This document shows positions 29,531 to 38,880 of a stretch of 64,000 nt of DNA, in pieces. Source of the DNA: Prorocentrum cordatum (Eukaryota; Sar; Dinophyceae; Prorocentrales; Prorocentraceae); NCBI GenBank assembly GCA_963575745.1, contig CAUYUJ010005002.1, positions 1,016,979 through 1,080,978 on the forward strand, read 5' to 3'. Each line of letters opens with the position of its first letter. Within the stretch, counting starts at the first letter, position 1. The notes under the pieces are model-generated. The model was not told the DNA's origin and did no database searches. It saw only the letters and a list, made by a program, of their open reading frames with translations. The translations under genes and the position numbers were made by a program.

Positions 29531-30096
29531 AGTTTATGGGTCCCGATGGAAGCTGCATTTTCCTAGAGGCCGACGGGTTGGGCCGAAACCCGATTGGGAG
29601 AGGACGCGCCGTGCACCCCTGTGGCAAGCCAACAATCGGCGGCGAGCGAGGGGGGGAAGTGAGAAGGAGAAGGCCTTCTCAGAAGTCCTTGGGCTTTCTG
29701 AGAAGTCTCCTGTGTCTTCGGGGACGGCTTAGAAAACTTCTCTGAAGGCCAGGGGACCTCCGAGCCCTCTGAGAAGGCCCGCCCCTTTTCATCTTTTCCC
29801 ACCCAGGCTCGCCGCCGAAGCAAGGGGCGGCGGATCTACTGTCCGTCGGCCCTTCGCGGGCACTCTGATATCGCTTGGCGTTTGGCCTGGCAGCATCTTG
29901 CGTGCTCGTGGCGCCTGCGTGTTCAGCACCGCGTAGCCTGATCCTGCTTGGCAGTGAGCCTCGCCGCCTCCCGTGTACGCGGCTGTGAGCAATGAATGGG
30001 AGCCTTTCGTACCCCGGGCAACGACGAAGACACCCGGCCCTTCCCGCCACCGCGCCCGGGCAGGAGACTGTTTTTTAGGGTCGGGCGATGACCCGG
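29531..30096. other. Unassigned spacer
   Basis: GAAGTC/AGAAGG-type short repeats at 29665-29790 (TTCTGAGAAGTC, CTCTGAGAAGGC). No gene recognised. Confidence 0.3.
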
Positions 30097-30257
30097 GTTA
30101 TCGGGCTTGCCCCCCCTCCCCCCCCCCAGGATAACCTAACCTTGCCGGTTGTGCAGGTCCGCGGGGGGGTTGCGGTCACATGCAGGGCTGCCCACAGCGC
30201 GAGGGTTAGGTTATCGGCCGGCCCCCTCCTCCCCCCCCCCCCCGGGACAACCCGGGT
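30097..30257. repeat. GGTTATC/C-tract/GATAACC module, two copies
   Basis: Two successive modules, each with GGTTATCGG, a C-rich tract of about 20-25 bases and GGAYAACC. Module 1 spans about 30097-30142 and module 2 about 30209-30252. A perfect 12-bp inverted repeat GATAACCTAACC/GGTTAGGTTATC lies at about 30131-30142 and 30205-30216. C-tracts flanked by complementary arms could present an i-motif or, on the other strand, a G-quadruplex on a stem. Confidence 0.7.
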
Positions 30258-30963
30258 TATCGCCGATTCAAAAAAAAACCTCTCCAGAGGAAGTGCGGGT
30301 TCGCCCGCCGGAGGCCCTCGACGAGCTCCGCGCCTCCTCGGCCCCGCCCCCGAAGGCCATCTGGCACGCTGGCAGGTTCCGCCCCGGCCGGTGCTCCGTC
30401 GCGTACCCTGCAGCCATGAGGGCCCTCAAGAGAGAGGAGCTTCCAGATTGGAGTCTGAGTGCTCCTTAGAAAATCTAGATTCCGGGGTAGACCTGTGGAG
30501 ATGTTATTGGATTTTTAGTGCCGTATCTTCCCCCTTCCTTCCATTTCGTATGCGCAGCGGCCGGCTGCTGCTGCCACTGTTGTGTCCCGTAGGTTCTTGA
30601 CGATGGTGCAGACCTAGACCTAGACCGCGAGTTTAGGCACCGAGACTTGCAGAGTTTGTTTCCTTAGGCATCAGGGCTGGACCTAAGCGCTGTTTTGCTG
30701 GACTTCGGCTGTGTTTTGTGTTTCGTTTTTGGGAGGGAGGTACAGGAAACAAGGTAGAGCAATACGAACAACAAAACGAAGACAACACGAAAAACAACGT
30801 TTAGGCCCAGCCCTGTTGGGCATTGCTTTTGTTCCATGATTTCCGGTGTGCCCGGGGCGCTCCAGAAAGGGCCTTCGTCGTCTGCGCGTCTCGCCCTCGG
30901 CGGGAGCGGCACTGCGGCGGGCCCGCCGGCGGAAGGCGGCGGCAGTAGAAGTAGAACGCCCAT
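30258..30963. other. Unassigned spacer
   Basis: No gene recognised. An A-run (30271-30279) and a moderately AT-rich part at 30690-30830 are the only notable features. Confidence 0.3.
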
Positions 30964-30968
30964 GTATC

Positions 30969-31128
30969 GTTAAGTCGGGCCTGTCCTTCTACAGGAGGAG
31001 AATTCAGAAATAGTAGGACATACGCTGGGGACGATTGTTCGACTATTTTTCTATCGCGTTGGAGTACTCTTTGACTTTTTTATTTGCCGTCCAAAATCCG
31101 CCTGTAGGGGGACATGCCCGACCTAAAC
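30969..31128. mobile_element. 160-bp MITE (family TM1), array-free copy
   Basis: Terminal inverted repeats GTTAAGTCGGGCCTGTCC (30969 on) and, complemented, GTTTAGGTCGGGCATGTCC (ending 31128), with arms of about 30 bases. The element is flanked by a perfect 5-bp target-site duplication GTATC (30964-30968 and 31129-31133). The interior is AT-rich and non-coding, with landmarks ACATACGCTGGGGACG and ATCGCGTTGGAGTA. The same termini and interior landmarks enclose the 77-bp satellite array at 41.4-46.6 kb. The transposase family cannot be named from this alone. Confidence 0.8.
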
Positions 31129-31199
31129 GTATCCGGATCCAGGTTCTCTGGAATCGGCCACGCCGGACTGTCGAATACCACAGAAAAACATGAATGTAA

Positions 31200-31368
31200 G
31201 TATTCGGAGGTCAGTGCGGATTTCTCGGGTCGGTGCTGGCCACCCCTCGCTAACACTCAATGGCGGCGCCTCCAGCGCCGCCCCCCGTCGCGTTGCGGAC
31301 TTCGGAGAAAGTGTGTAGGGGGGGGGGTCAAGCGCCGACCCAATAAATCCGCGCGGACCTCCAACATA
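31200..31368. repeat. Foldback (TIR) element, family FB1, copy 2
   Basis: Arms 31206-31238 and 31330-31363 are inverted copies with core GTGCGGATTTCTCGGGTCGG and its complement, matching the arms of the element at 3750-3904. The interior is GC-rich (GGCGGCGCCTCCAGCGCCGCC-like, self-complementary) with a G-run at 31318-31327. A separate short hairpin GTTCTAC/GTAGAAC lies just outside, at about 31380-31397. Confidence 0.7.
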
Positions 31369-32555
31369 TTATTCCTGCATGTTCTACTTACGTAGAACCT
31401 GTCGGGGGGTGGGGGCGTATCTTGTGTCGACGGTTGTTGCGTGTCCTTTTATCCTGCATCGAAACAGCCTCGGCCAATGTCAAGCAGCCTCGGGTAGTCT
31501 CTGGTGGCTTCGAGCACGGTTTTAATAGCCAAGCCATGGTGGGCACATAATGTCCCCCGCAGGTTCGGCACACATGTCCCTACTAGTAGCTAATGTCTGA
31601 CTCTTCCTGGAAGTGCTTCCCTTGAAGGGCCTGGTCGTCATTCTTTATACCGCCCTGGGGCCAGAGACATCTAAAAACAGGCAGAGTTCGAAACGATCCG
31701 AATCAGGAATTCTTAGAGACTATCCTCCCAACCGCACCTCGAATCCCCCTCTCTCGTACCACATTCCCCTTCCATCGAATCCCATCCGCGTCCAGTTCTC
31801 CTACTTGTCCCCTCCTCTCCCCTCCTGCCTTCTTCCCTCTTCTTCCTATATCATCCCGATCCCCCTCCCGTCTTCCCTTCCCTCCCCTCTTCCATCTTTC
31901 CCCCTCACCTCTCACTCCTCCACCCTTTTTGCCCTCTTCGCCTTTCATGGATGATCGCTTCACCGCACCACAGAGAACAGCAGCACTATGCAGCCGACCA
32001 GCTAGGCACCGGAGGGAGTCAGAGGACGGGCGAGTGCGTGCAGCGCCCCTCCTTCAGGCAAGGCGCGCCCGAGGTTTGGCGACTTCCCTGTGCTGCGGCA
32101 TGTGGTCGTCACAGTGCCGCAGATGTGATGACTCCGAAGCCGCGGGCCCAGCTCAACATCGTCCCGCCTTCCACTTCACGGAGCTTCCTTTACTGCCGTT
32201 GTGGGCCTTCCAATGCGCACCCGCTTCCCATGGAGGTGGTCGTCATTGTCCGGCCATTCCAAAGCAAAGTGCTCCTTCATAGCCTGGGTAGAACTGGGGG
32301 CATGCTGCCGGTCCGCGGTGGGCGAGGAGAAGTTTGCATTGCGATGCTCCAGCGGTCCCAGTGGACACCTTCCAGACGAAACGGATTCATGATAGCACCT
32401 GGTACTCCATGAGCCGCAAAGTAGCCGCCAGATCAATGTAGCATGGCGGATGTGTCTGCCCTGGAGAGCCATGGGCGATGATGTTGCTTCATCGTTTATC
32501 TCCTTTTCATTATCATTGTCCTTTTGCGTGGCCCTTCGATGAACAATTGTTCTTC
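31369..32555. other. Unassigned region, CT-rich 31730-31950
   Basis: Polypyrimidine-rich DNA at 31730-31950 gives long minus-strand purine-coded frames without meaning. From 31950 to 32480 both strands are open for 98-153 codons with no recognised motif. No gene can be supported. Confidence 0.3.
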
Positions 32556-32560
32556 GACCT

Positions 32561-32580
32561 CCGTAGCCATTTTTGGCTCA
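32561..32580 (+). other. Relic dinoflagellate spliced-leader (DinoSL) sequence
   Basis: CCGTAGCCATTTTTGGCTCA matches the conserved 3' 21 bases of the dinoflagellate spliced-leader exon (CCGTAGCCATTTTGGCTCAAG) except for one extra T, and then TG replaces the final AG. Genomic SL copies of this kind are known to arise when trans-spliced mRNAs are reverse-transcribed and reinserted. A functional SL-RNA gene would need the complete exon followed by a GT splice donor, which is not seen here. The open stretch downstream (about 45 codons to TGA 32716-32718) is unrecognised. Confidence 0.75.
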
Positions 32581-34545
32581 TGTGGTATCGGGAGTGTCTT
32601 CAAGTTTTTTGGGGGGATGTGGCTGCCAGCATGCGCTTCACGATATGGTGCTTTCAAGATTAACGTTCGCAGTGCTGGTGATCTCCGCAAAGTTTTGAAT
32701 GCGTTGGATGTTAATTGACCTTTCCATGTTTCTGCAGTGCCAAACAAAACACACATGTCGACACCGCCGCAAGATCCCTCTAGCTGTCTAGGAGCACAAT
32801 TTGTTTGACGCTGGGATTATTCGCCACAGTCGGGATGACTTTTCTTCTTATGCCTGAGGTGTTGTCGCCAAGCATCTGGATATGCCTTGTCCGACCGGTG
32901 ATTTCAGACAGGGGCGGATTCTGTGTCCCCGCGATTTGACGAGGCTGCGTCGTCTTAGTATTGTCGATGCTGCGCAAAAACTTGAAACCCGTTTTGAGAT
33001 TCGTCAATTACGTACTTGAGCCGATTCTTCTTTCACGGGAATTCGATGCACACGGTACCAGTACAAATCTCATTCGCCTTGGTCTATTGTTGACTTTCGT
33101 TTGGTTGATAAGTCTATTCTATCCATGTGGCCCCGAACACCGACCACACCTTCCCCGAAGTTGTATTGAATTGAGCCCTTCCCTGTCGCATCTTCAAGCA
33201 GCATCTGCTGCGATGTCAACTGCTACCGAGAGCCAATATTTTTCTGGTTCTGCACGATCTTACTCCTGGGGCCGAGGATCCTGCTGATGTTGTGATTCGT
33301 GAAATGCTGACGTTGTAGCCGGGCGCAAACATGAAGGAAAACGATCGATTTGGCGATGGGGCCGGCTTGCTCTCGGTTAGGTACACCGCCTCGTTGTTGG
33401 AGCCATGTGCCCCCCGTGCCGACCGCAGACATGTAGAACATGGCTTTTCGTAGAACGTGGCTTTTCGACCAACAACGAAGGCAGGTGCCCAGTTTGTTGA
33501 ACCTGAGTGAAATATCCTCGATAGGATCGATAAGCGTGAACGGCCTGTCCAGCGGAGGTCAACGCATCCCGGAAGGTTTTGCGAAGCTAGCGACGTACAT
33601 TTCTGGTCAGTTTCTGCGAATGCCTCGCAGTCCTCATTACCAACGTCGATTTGCATCGGCGGCGACGGCAACGCGGCTCCGATTGATGCCAGCTTCTGGC
33701 CAACACTTACCCTCGTCGGAAGTGCCCGTCTCGTCCCTGTCGCTGCTCAGTGGCGACCAGCCACCCGGCGCGAGCTCGTCGTTCTCGTCGACGTCGTCAT
33801 CATTGAGTTCTGGTGCTCCGAAAGCCCGTCTTGTTTTGTATATTCGCGACCGTGGTCTCCTGAGCACACGAGCCGAGCCGCGTCCTGGAACCGCTACTCC
33901 TCATGTAATCACAGGGGTTGAGTCGGCAGGCCGCCCTGTGGTAGTGATCCGGTCGGCTCGGTCGGTCGCTTCAATCCTCCGCTGCCACGTCGTGGCGTTC
34001 CCCCTCGAGATAATCTTCTTATCGCACGGCGTAGACAGGTCATCCTTGCTTCAGGACGCCCGAAGCGGGGGACACTGGCGCGCCCGAGGAAGCTGCAGCC
34101 GTGGTTGGAGGCATTCTCTATGATTCGTTCCCTCCTGTTAGCAGTGTCTTGGTTCAGGGGGTCCTAGCCTCAATCCTCCGTTGTCATGTCGTAGCTTCCC
34201 CATTCGAAATTATATGTTTGCTCACCCTTGGCCGAGGGCGCCGCGCGCGTGCTCCATCGAGTCGCCGCCACCCCGGCGGCCGTTGCCGAGGCCGCGGGGC
34301 AGGTGAGTGCCAGTGGGGCATGCGCCTGCGGTGGCTGAGCCACCCTGTGGCCCCCTTTCTCAACGCTGGTGGGACCAGGGTTCGTCGGAACCACCGAAGG
34401 GTCTGCCTGGCCTTCCCCATCCTCTTCGCCTCTCTTCTCCAGCGCACCCTGCGCGATGCGCGCCGGCAGCGGGTTCGGGTAGGTCTCCGTGGGTCTGCTC
34501 CTCTTTATTCCGATCCTCATCGCTCCAAGGGCATGGACGTGCTCA
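32581..34545. other. Unassigned region, possibly decayed retroposed or retroelement DNA
   Basis: Less GC-rich than the surroundings. No domain could be recognised on either strand. A ~55-bp direct repeat beginning TCAATCCTCCG lies at about 33969 and 34170. A minus-strand frame at 33867-33637 is acidic (Asp/Glu run) and ends TGA. The part above 34170 may belong to the minus-strand Copia-like element. Confidence 0.3.
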
Positions 34546-35089
34546 TGACCTCATTCGCACAACGCCTCTACCGTCTCCGCACGGACCGCGTCGTTTGTCA
34601 GGAGCTGCCACCTCTTGGCGAACATCTTGCCCGCCTCCAGCCCCTTCAGTCCCAGCGCGTACCCGGCGCTCTTCGCCACGTAGAATTCACCCCAGTGTTT
34701 CGAGAGGATCGCCGCCATATTCCCCCAGCAGGCAGGTTCCATTTACCAGCGGGGCCTCGCGGGAGATGCTGGCAAGCTACGTCCGTCTCTACGACAGTTT
34801 GACACACCTCTTGACGTAATTGTTCGCTTCCTTTTGCTGCTTGATCCACTCGCACATGTCCTTGTGGACTGGGCTTAGGTTCTGAAGGTTGGACAGCATC
34901 GTACGTGGATGGGGACATCGTGATCAGCCATGGTTTTTCGGTCTACACAATTCTTTCGACATTCGTCCTCGCACTGCTCGGATCAACATCCCAGTCCGTC
35001 TTCAGGTCAAAGGCGCCTAGGCTCTCGGCTCCTGCAGCCGCCGTTGCGATGCTGCTTCTGGCTCAGAACCACCTGCTTTACTCAGGGCA

Positions 35090-35690
35090 GGTAGCCATCC
35101 TGCACCACCTCGGGTCCCGACCTTCCGCGTTGTCCGGCCTCCTCACCAATGAGATGCATTCCCTGCTCCTCCTTGGCGTAGGCTTCAACATCCCCCGTCT
35201 TCCAGTCGAGAACCCTCTTGATCCTGGCGCTCAACGCGTAGTGTCCGTTCTCTGTGCCGCCGCTTGTCGTCAGCTGCGCCTTTTGCCCGATCGCCGCGAA
35301 CTCGAACGCGTCCTTCTCGAAGGCCAGTTGACCGCCGAGGTCCTTCGCCCACCGTTTTGTGACAACGACAGTGGGGCCATGTCCCGCACGCTGTGCACGC
35401 GCGCAAGTACCAGCGCGAAACCAATCCATTTCGATACCCCCGCTTCCCGATTGGACCTCTAGGTGTTCTTACTGCCGGTTTTGAACACAGTAACCGTCTT
35501 TTCCGTCTCATACTTGAAGTCCTTCTCCCGTCCCCCGGCATCGACCCACCGCTGCTAGTGTACATCAAGAGCGTCCTCGCCCGCGATGCCCTTCGAGCAG
35601 CCGCTGTCGGGATAACCCTGCCCCTCGTCGATGGTGAAATTCATTGTCTCTGTCGCTGTCTTTGGCGTTTCCTTGACCGGCATCTCGGGT
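35090..35690 (-). pseudogene. Aspartic protease region of Copia B
   Basis: Retropepsin-like processing protease remnant. The active-site loop reads YPDSGCSKGIAGED at about 35616-35575 (D-S-G in place of D-T-G, an accepted variant), ending at a stop near 35555. After a frameshift, the distal part LGGQLAFEKDAFEF and ENGHYALSA (about 35340-35240) matches the D-F...GHY-L block that ends this domain in dinoflagellate Copia proteins. Frame breaks make it non-functional. Confidence 0.6.
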
Positions 35691-35859
35691 GCTTTCTCCA
35701 GCTGATCGACGGCTGGTACCACTGACATCTTCTTTCCACTCCTATCTTCCAGGGTCTCTTGAATCGCATCCCACAGCGTCCTCCGACTGGTCACCGAAAA
35801 GGTCGAACAGAACTGCGCTGATCGGATTGGCCCTGACGTGCTGGATGATGCCGATTGTG

Positions 35860-36784
35860 GGTGCTTCCGTCTTAGCTTTGGGCAATTCCTTGAAAAACGG
35901 CCCAGCCTCGTGCAATTGAAGCACGTCGTGCGCTTCCTCATCTCGTCCAGCGGGCCCTCGTTGCCGTTGCCGAGCTTCCAGCCCTACTTGATATTATTGA
36001 TCGCCGTGCATATTTCCTTCCATGTCCCAGTGTTTTTGGACCAGGTCGCCAGCACGTTCAGAGCCTCGCTCTCTCAGGGATGTCATCGTCCTCTCTCTCA
36101 GCCAGGAGCGCCTGCACCTCGGCCTCCTCGACCCTGCCGTCGTCCTTCACCAGTGGCGTCACCTCATCCACCAAGTGAACTGCTCTGTGATTCAGCTTGG
36201 GCCTCATGCGATGCGTCATCCCCGCACTTTGCTGACCTTCCACGGCCTATGAGCCTCCGCCAGCACTGCTGCGAGATCCGTCGGCTCGACCCGGGCCCTT
36301 CGCAGCAGCGTGTGATCCTGAGCCTCCTCGGGGAATGAATGTCCTTTCCTCCTGCTGCGCTTTCGCGAACGCCTGCAGCGTTCGCCAGACGTGCTTCGTG
36401 GCCGTCTCGTTGTTCTCCCACTTCAGGTCGTAGACGGCGTCGCGCGTCTCGGCCAACCAGTCGGGCAGCTCGCCGCCTGGATACCGTTGGGTCCGCCAAG
36501 TCGCCGTCCACATTGATGTCGCCGAACATGGTCTGCGCCAGGCCATCGAGGATCGCGGAGAGTAGCGGGCCCTTGTCCATTGCCTGTAGGTTACTCCTGA
36601 GCAGCTTGACCGTGGCCCTCTGCTTCCATCTCTTGTACTCTCGCGGGTCCAGAGTCTCCGCTGTGAAGACGCGGTCCTTGGGCCACCTGCTGCTGAGTCC
36701 GATGCCATAGCGAGCCTCACCTGAGCTTGCGATCTCCTTCGCCTCTGCGTCCGTGTCTATGTCTGATCTTGCTCTCGCTACCAA
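35860..36784 (-). pseudogene. Gag of Copia B with altered zinc knuckle
   Basis: Nucleocapsid-type protein. The first frame (from ATG 36784) includes TAETLDPREYKRWKQRA, the Trp-containing gag helix, and LLSAILDGLAQTMFGDI. The next frame carries DLKWENNETATKHVWRTLQ. A third frame (36243 down) carries HRAVHLVDEVTPLVKDD and ends in an acidic stretch. At 35923-35880 the knuckle reads CFNCTRLGRFSRNCPK: both first cysteines and the last are present, but the expected His is Arg, so zinc binding is probably lost. At least two frameshifts. Confidence 0.65.
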
Positions 36785-37320
36785 AGCTGATCACATGCCT
36801 CGGCGTCAGCCTCGAGATACTTGGTATTCCCGCGGGCCCCGCGCGGACGTCCGCATGGGGGCGTCCATACTTCCCTGAACCAGCATGCCTGTGGTGCGGA
36901 GGCTGCGCGTTCAGCGCCTCGTCTCAGTCTCCGCGCGGCGCCGATCTGTTATCACGACTGCATCTCATCGTTCTCAGTGCCCCCGCTTCCGGCTCCCGAG
37001 TCCAGGGCGATTGTTCCTTTCCAGACTTGTGGCGCCTGATCTTGCAGGCCTTGAAGAGTGGCTTTGTGGCTACCGCCGCGAAAGCGTCGTCGAGAGTGTC
37101 GTCGTCTGCTCGTACCCTGAGATTGCGTAGCCACGCCCACATGGGGAATTTAGGGCATGCTTTTTTCAGGTCGGCCCAACATAATGATAGAAGGCACCAG
37201 ACTAGACGCGATGTCGTGTCGGCGAAGCAAGCTTGCCGCCCTGAGGCGCGGTGCGCCTGGGAAGATTCATGCTCTGGAGGACGGGCCTCGCGCCTGCTGC
37301 ACGGGGCAGGGGCTAGTAGG
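36785..37320. other. Unassigned junction between Copia B and LINE B
   Basis: A 158-codon minus-strand frame (37400-36924) contains FPMWAWLRNLRVRADDDTLD and ATKPLFKACKIRRHKSG, which look protein-like, but I recognise no family. The plus strand is open too. It could belong to either neighbouring element. Confidence 0.3.
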
Positions 37321-38880
37321 TTGTCGGGCCCGACGGTGATGAAATTGCGGTATGTTGCTGGAGCCTTCGCGGGCGCGAAGCGGACTGGATCCCTGACCAC
37401 AAGGCTCGCTACAGAGCCTGACCCCTTCTATGACCACATGTTTGATGCCACCGTCCCCTTAATTCAAAGATGCAGGGCTGCTGTGGGACGCCAGCTTCTC
37501 CTTAGGACATTTGCAGGGGGCCTGGATGGCCATGCGGGATACGCTAACCGTGCGGGCCACGTGGAACGACTCTCGAGGCCCGATCAGCGCCGTGCTGTTA
37601 TCGCTTCGCCGTGTCAATTGGGATATGGTTGCGGCTCGCGTTATCGTCACAGATCAGGGCTTGGCCCTTGATCTGCGGCAGTCGGCTCCGCATGGCATTA
37701 AACTCGAGCTGCGTGCTGGCATCCTGAGGTGGCAGGCTCGTAGGATTCTTGGCCATCTCCCCGAGGTGGATGCCAATGCTAAGCTATGGCGTCGCTGTGC
37801 TCGCAATGCTGTCCTTCGGATTCGTGACCACGCGAGGCGAGGGGCTCTCCGCTGCCTCATTGGAGGAGCCACGTGGCCACCCACCCGTAAGTGTACTGCA
37901 TGCTACGCCGGCAATGAGAGGTGCCAGTTTTGCTTACAAAATGCCCCTGGGCCACTCGGTCACCAGATATACGATTGGGAGTCTGTGTTGAAGCATTTTA
38001 GGTCTCAGGACCGAATTCCCGATGACATCCTGGAACGCAGGTCGGAGCTTAGGGACAAGGGGTAGTTTGAGGATGGGGTCCAGATGTGGGACTCTGGTCA
38101 GGTCCTGTATGGGCTCCCGCTCGTTCCGTGCCAGGTGAAACCCGTTCCCGAGTCGCTCCCTGCGTACTCCTGGGGGGCGACCCCCGAGCCGCTCCCTGCG
38201 TACTCCTCGGGGGCGACCGAAGCGCGCTGGGAGCGGACTACCTACACCGACGGCGCAGCGTCTAGTCCCGAACTGTTTGGGTGTGGATGGGTTGTGGTGG
38301 CGATGGCTCCCAGAGGGTCCCTTGTCCGCGCCGTCTACGGCGTCCGCGCCGTCTACAGCGCCCTCCCTGGCACCAATCGGTGCCTCGGGCTGAGAGGTTT
38401 GCGATTTACCAGGCGCTTCGGGTTGGCCCTTTTGGATGGTCAGATTGTTTCGGATCACCTCTCCGCGGTCAAGGAAGGTGAGTCTTGGGACCTTCAGCTG
38501 GCCACGAGCGGGGCAAAGCACGTGTATGTTTGGCGGGGGGTGTTGGCTCTCTATGATGGCGTTGGCCCCCGAGGTTCTGGATCTCGAAGTTTCAGAGATC
38601 ACAGAGTGTCTCGGTAATATGTGGGCTGATTTGTTCGCCCGTTTGGGGTCGAGGTCCCATGCGGTCGCGAATACTCTCGTTGAGCATCGGGCTGCTTGTA
38701 TGAAGTCCAGGCGTCTGACTTTCGATTTCCTGGCGAGGTTCTCGCAGTCGATCGCCGCGTTGCTTCAGGAGTCCTCGACCTCGTCTGGCCCTGCTACGGG
38801 TGCTGTTTCCAGGAAGGTTGCCAAGGACCCTCTGGCCTTTGTATCATTTCCCCTAGCCACTCACCTGTAACCTGTACGCT
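37321..38880 (+). pseudogene. LINE B: C-terminal region with RNase H, 5'-truncated
   Basis: Plus-strand non-LTR retrotransposon remnant. Frame 1 at 37330-37500 gives the post-RT block PTVMKLRYVAGAF with DPFYDHMFDATVPLI. Frame 2 from 37511 continues RATWNDSRGPISAVLLSL, NWDMVAARVIVTDQG and a Cys-rich stretch (RKCTACYAG, ERCQFC, GPLGHQIYDW). An in-frame TAG at 38063-38065 precedes the RNase H domain. TTYTDGAASSPELFGCGW supplies the first catalytic Asp, RAERFAIYQALR the Glu (in frame 3, 38380-38420), and GQIVSDHLSAV the second Asp (frame 2 again). NMWADLFARLGSRSH (about 38619) is the last block. Two compensating frameshifts thus bracket the Glu segment. A 33-bp tandem duplication lies at about 38151-38219. 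Confidence 0.75.

Larger units (their letters stand above)
34550..36784 (-). mobile_element. Copia B: Copia-like gag-protease fragment
   Basis: Minus-strand remnant, reading from 36784 downward: gag with a degenerate zinc knuckle, an aspartic protease motif and its C-terminal part, then unrecognised sequence to about 34550. No integrase, RT or RNase H and no flanking LTRs are seen, so it is truncated. Frames change at least four times. It abuts an oppositely oriented LINE fragment at 37.3 kb. Confidence 0.6.

Noticed and set aside
30205-30216. Telomere-like GGTTAGG motif
   Set aside because: Only a single GGTTAGG is present within an inverted repeat; there is no tandem TTTAGGG-type array.
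31703-31963. Lys/Gly/Arg-rich minus-strand ORF
   Set aside because: It is encoded by a polypyrimidine tract on the plus strand; low complexity without motif.
32524-32718. 64-codon ORF spanning the spliced-leader match as a gene
   Set aside because: The ATG lies upstream of the leader sequence, which should be at the 5' end of an mRNA; the peptide has no features and is probably chance.
34905-35462. 185-codon plus-strand ORF
   Set aside because: It is antisense to the recognisable Copia B protease region and has no motif of its own.
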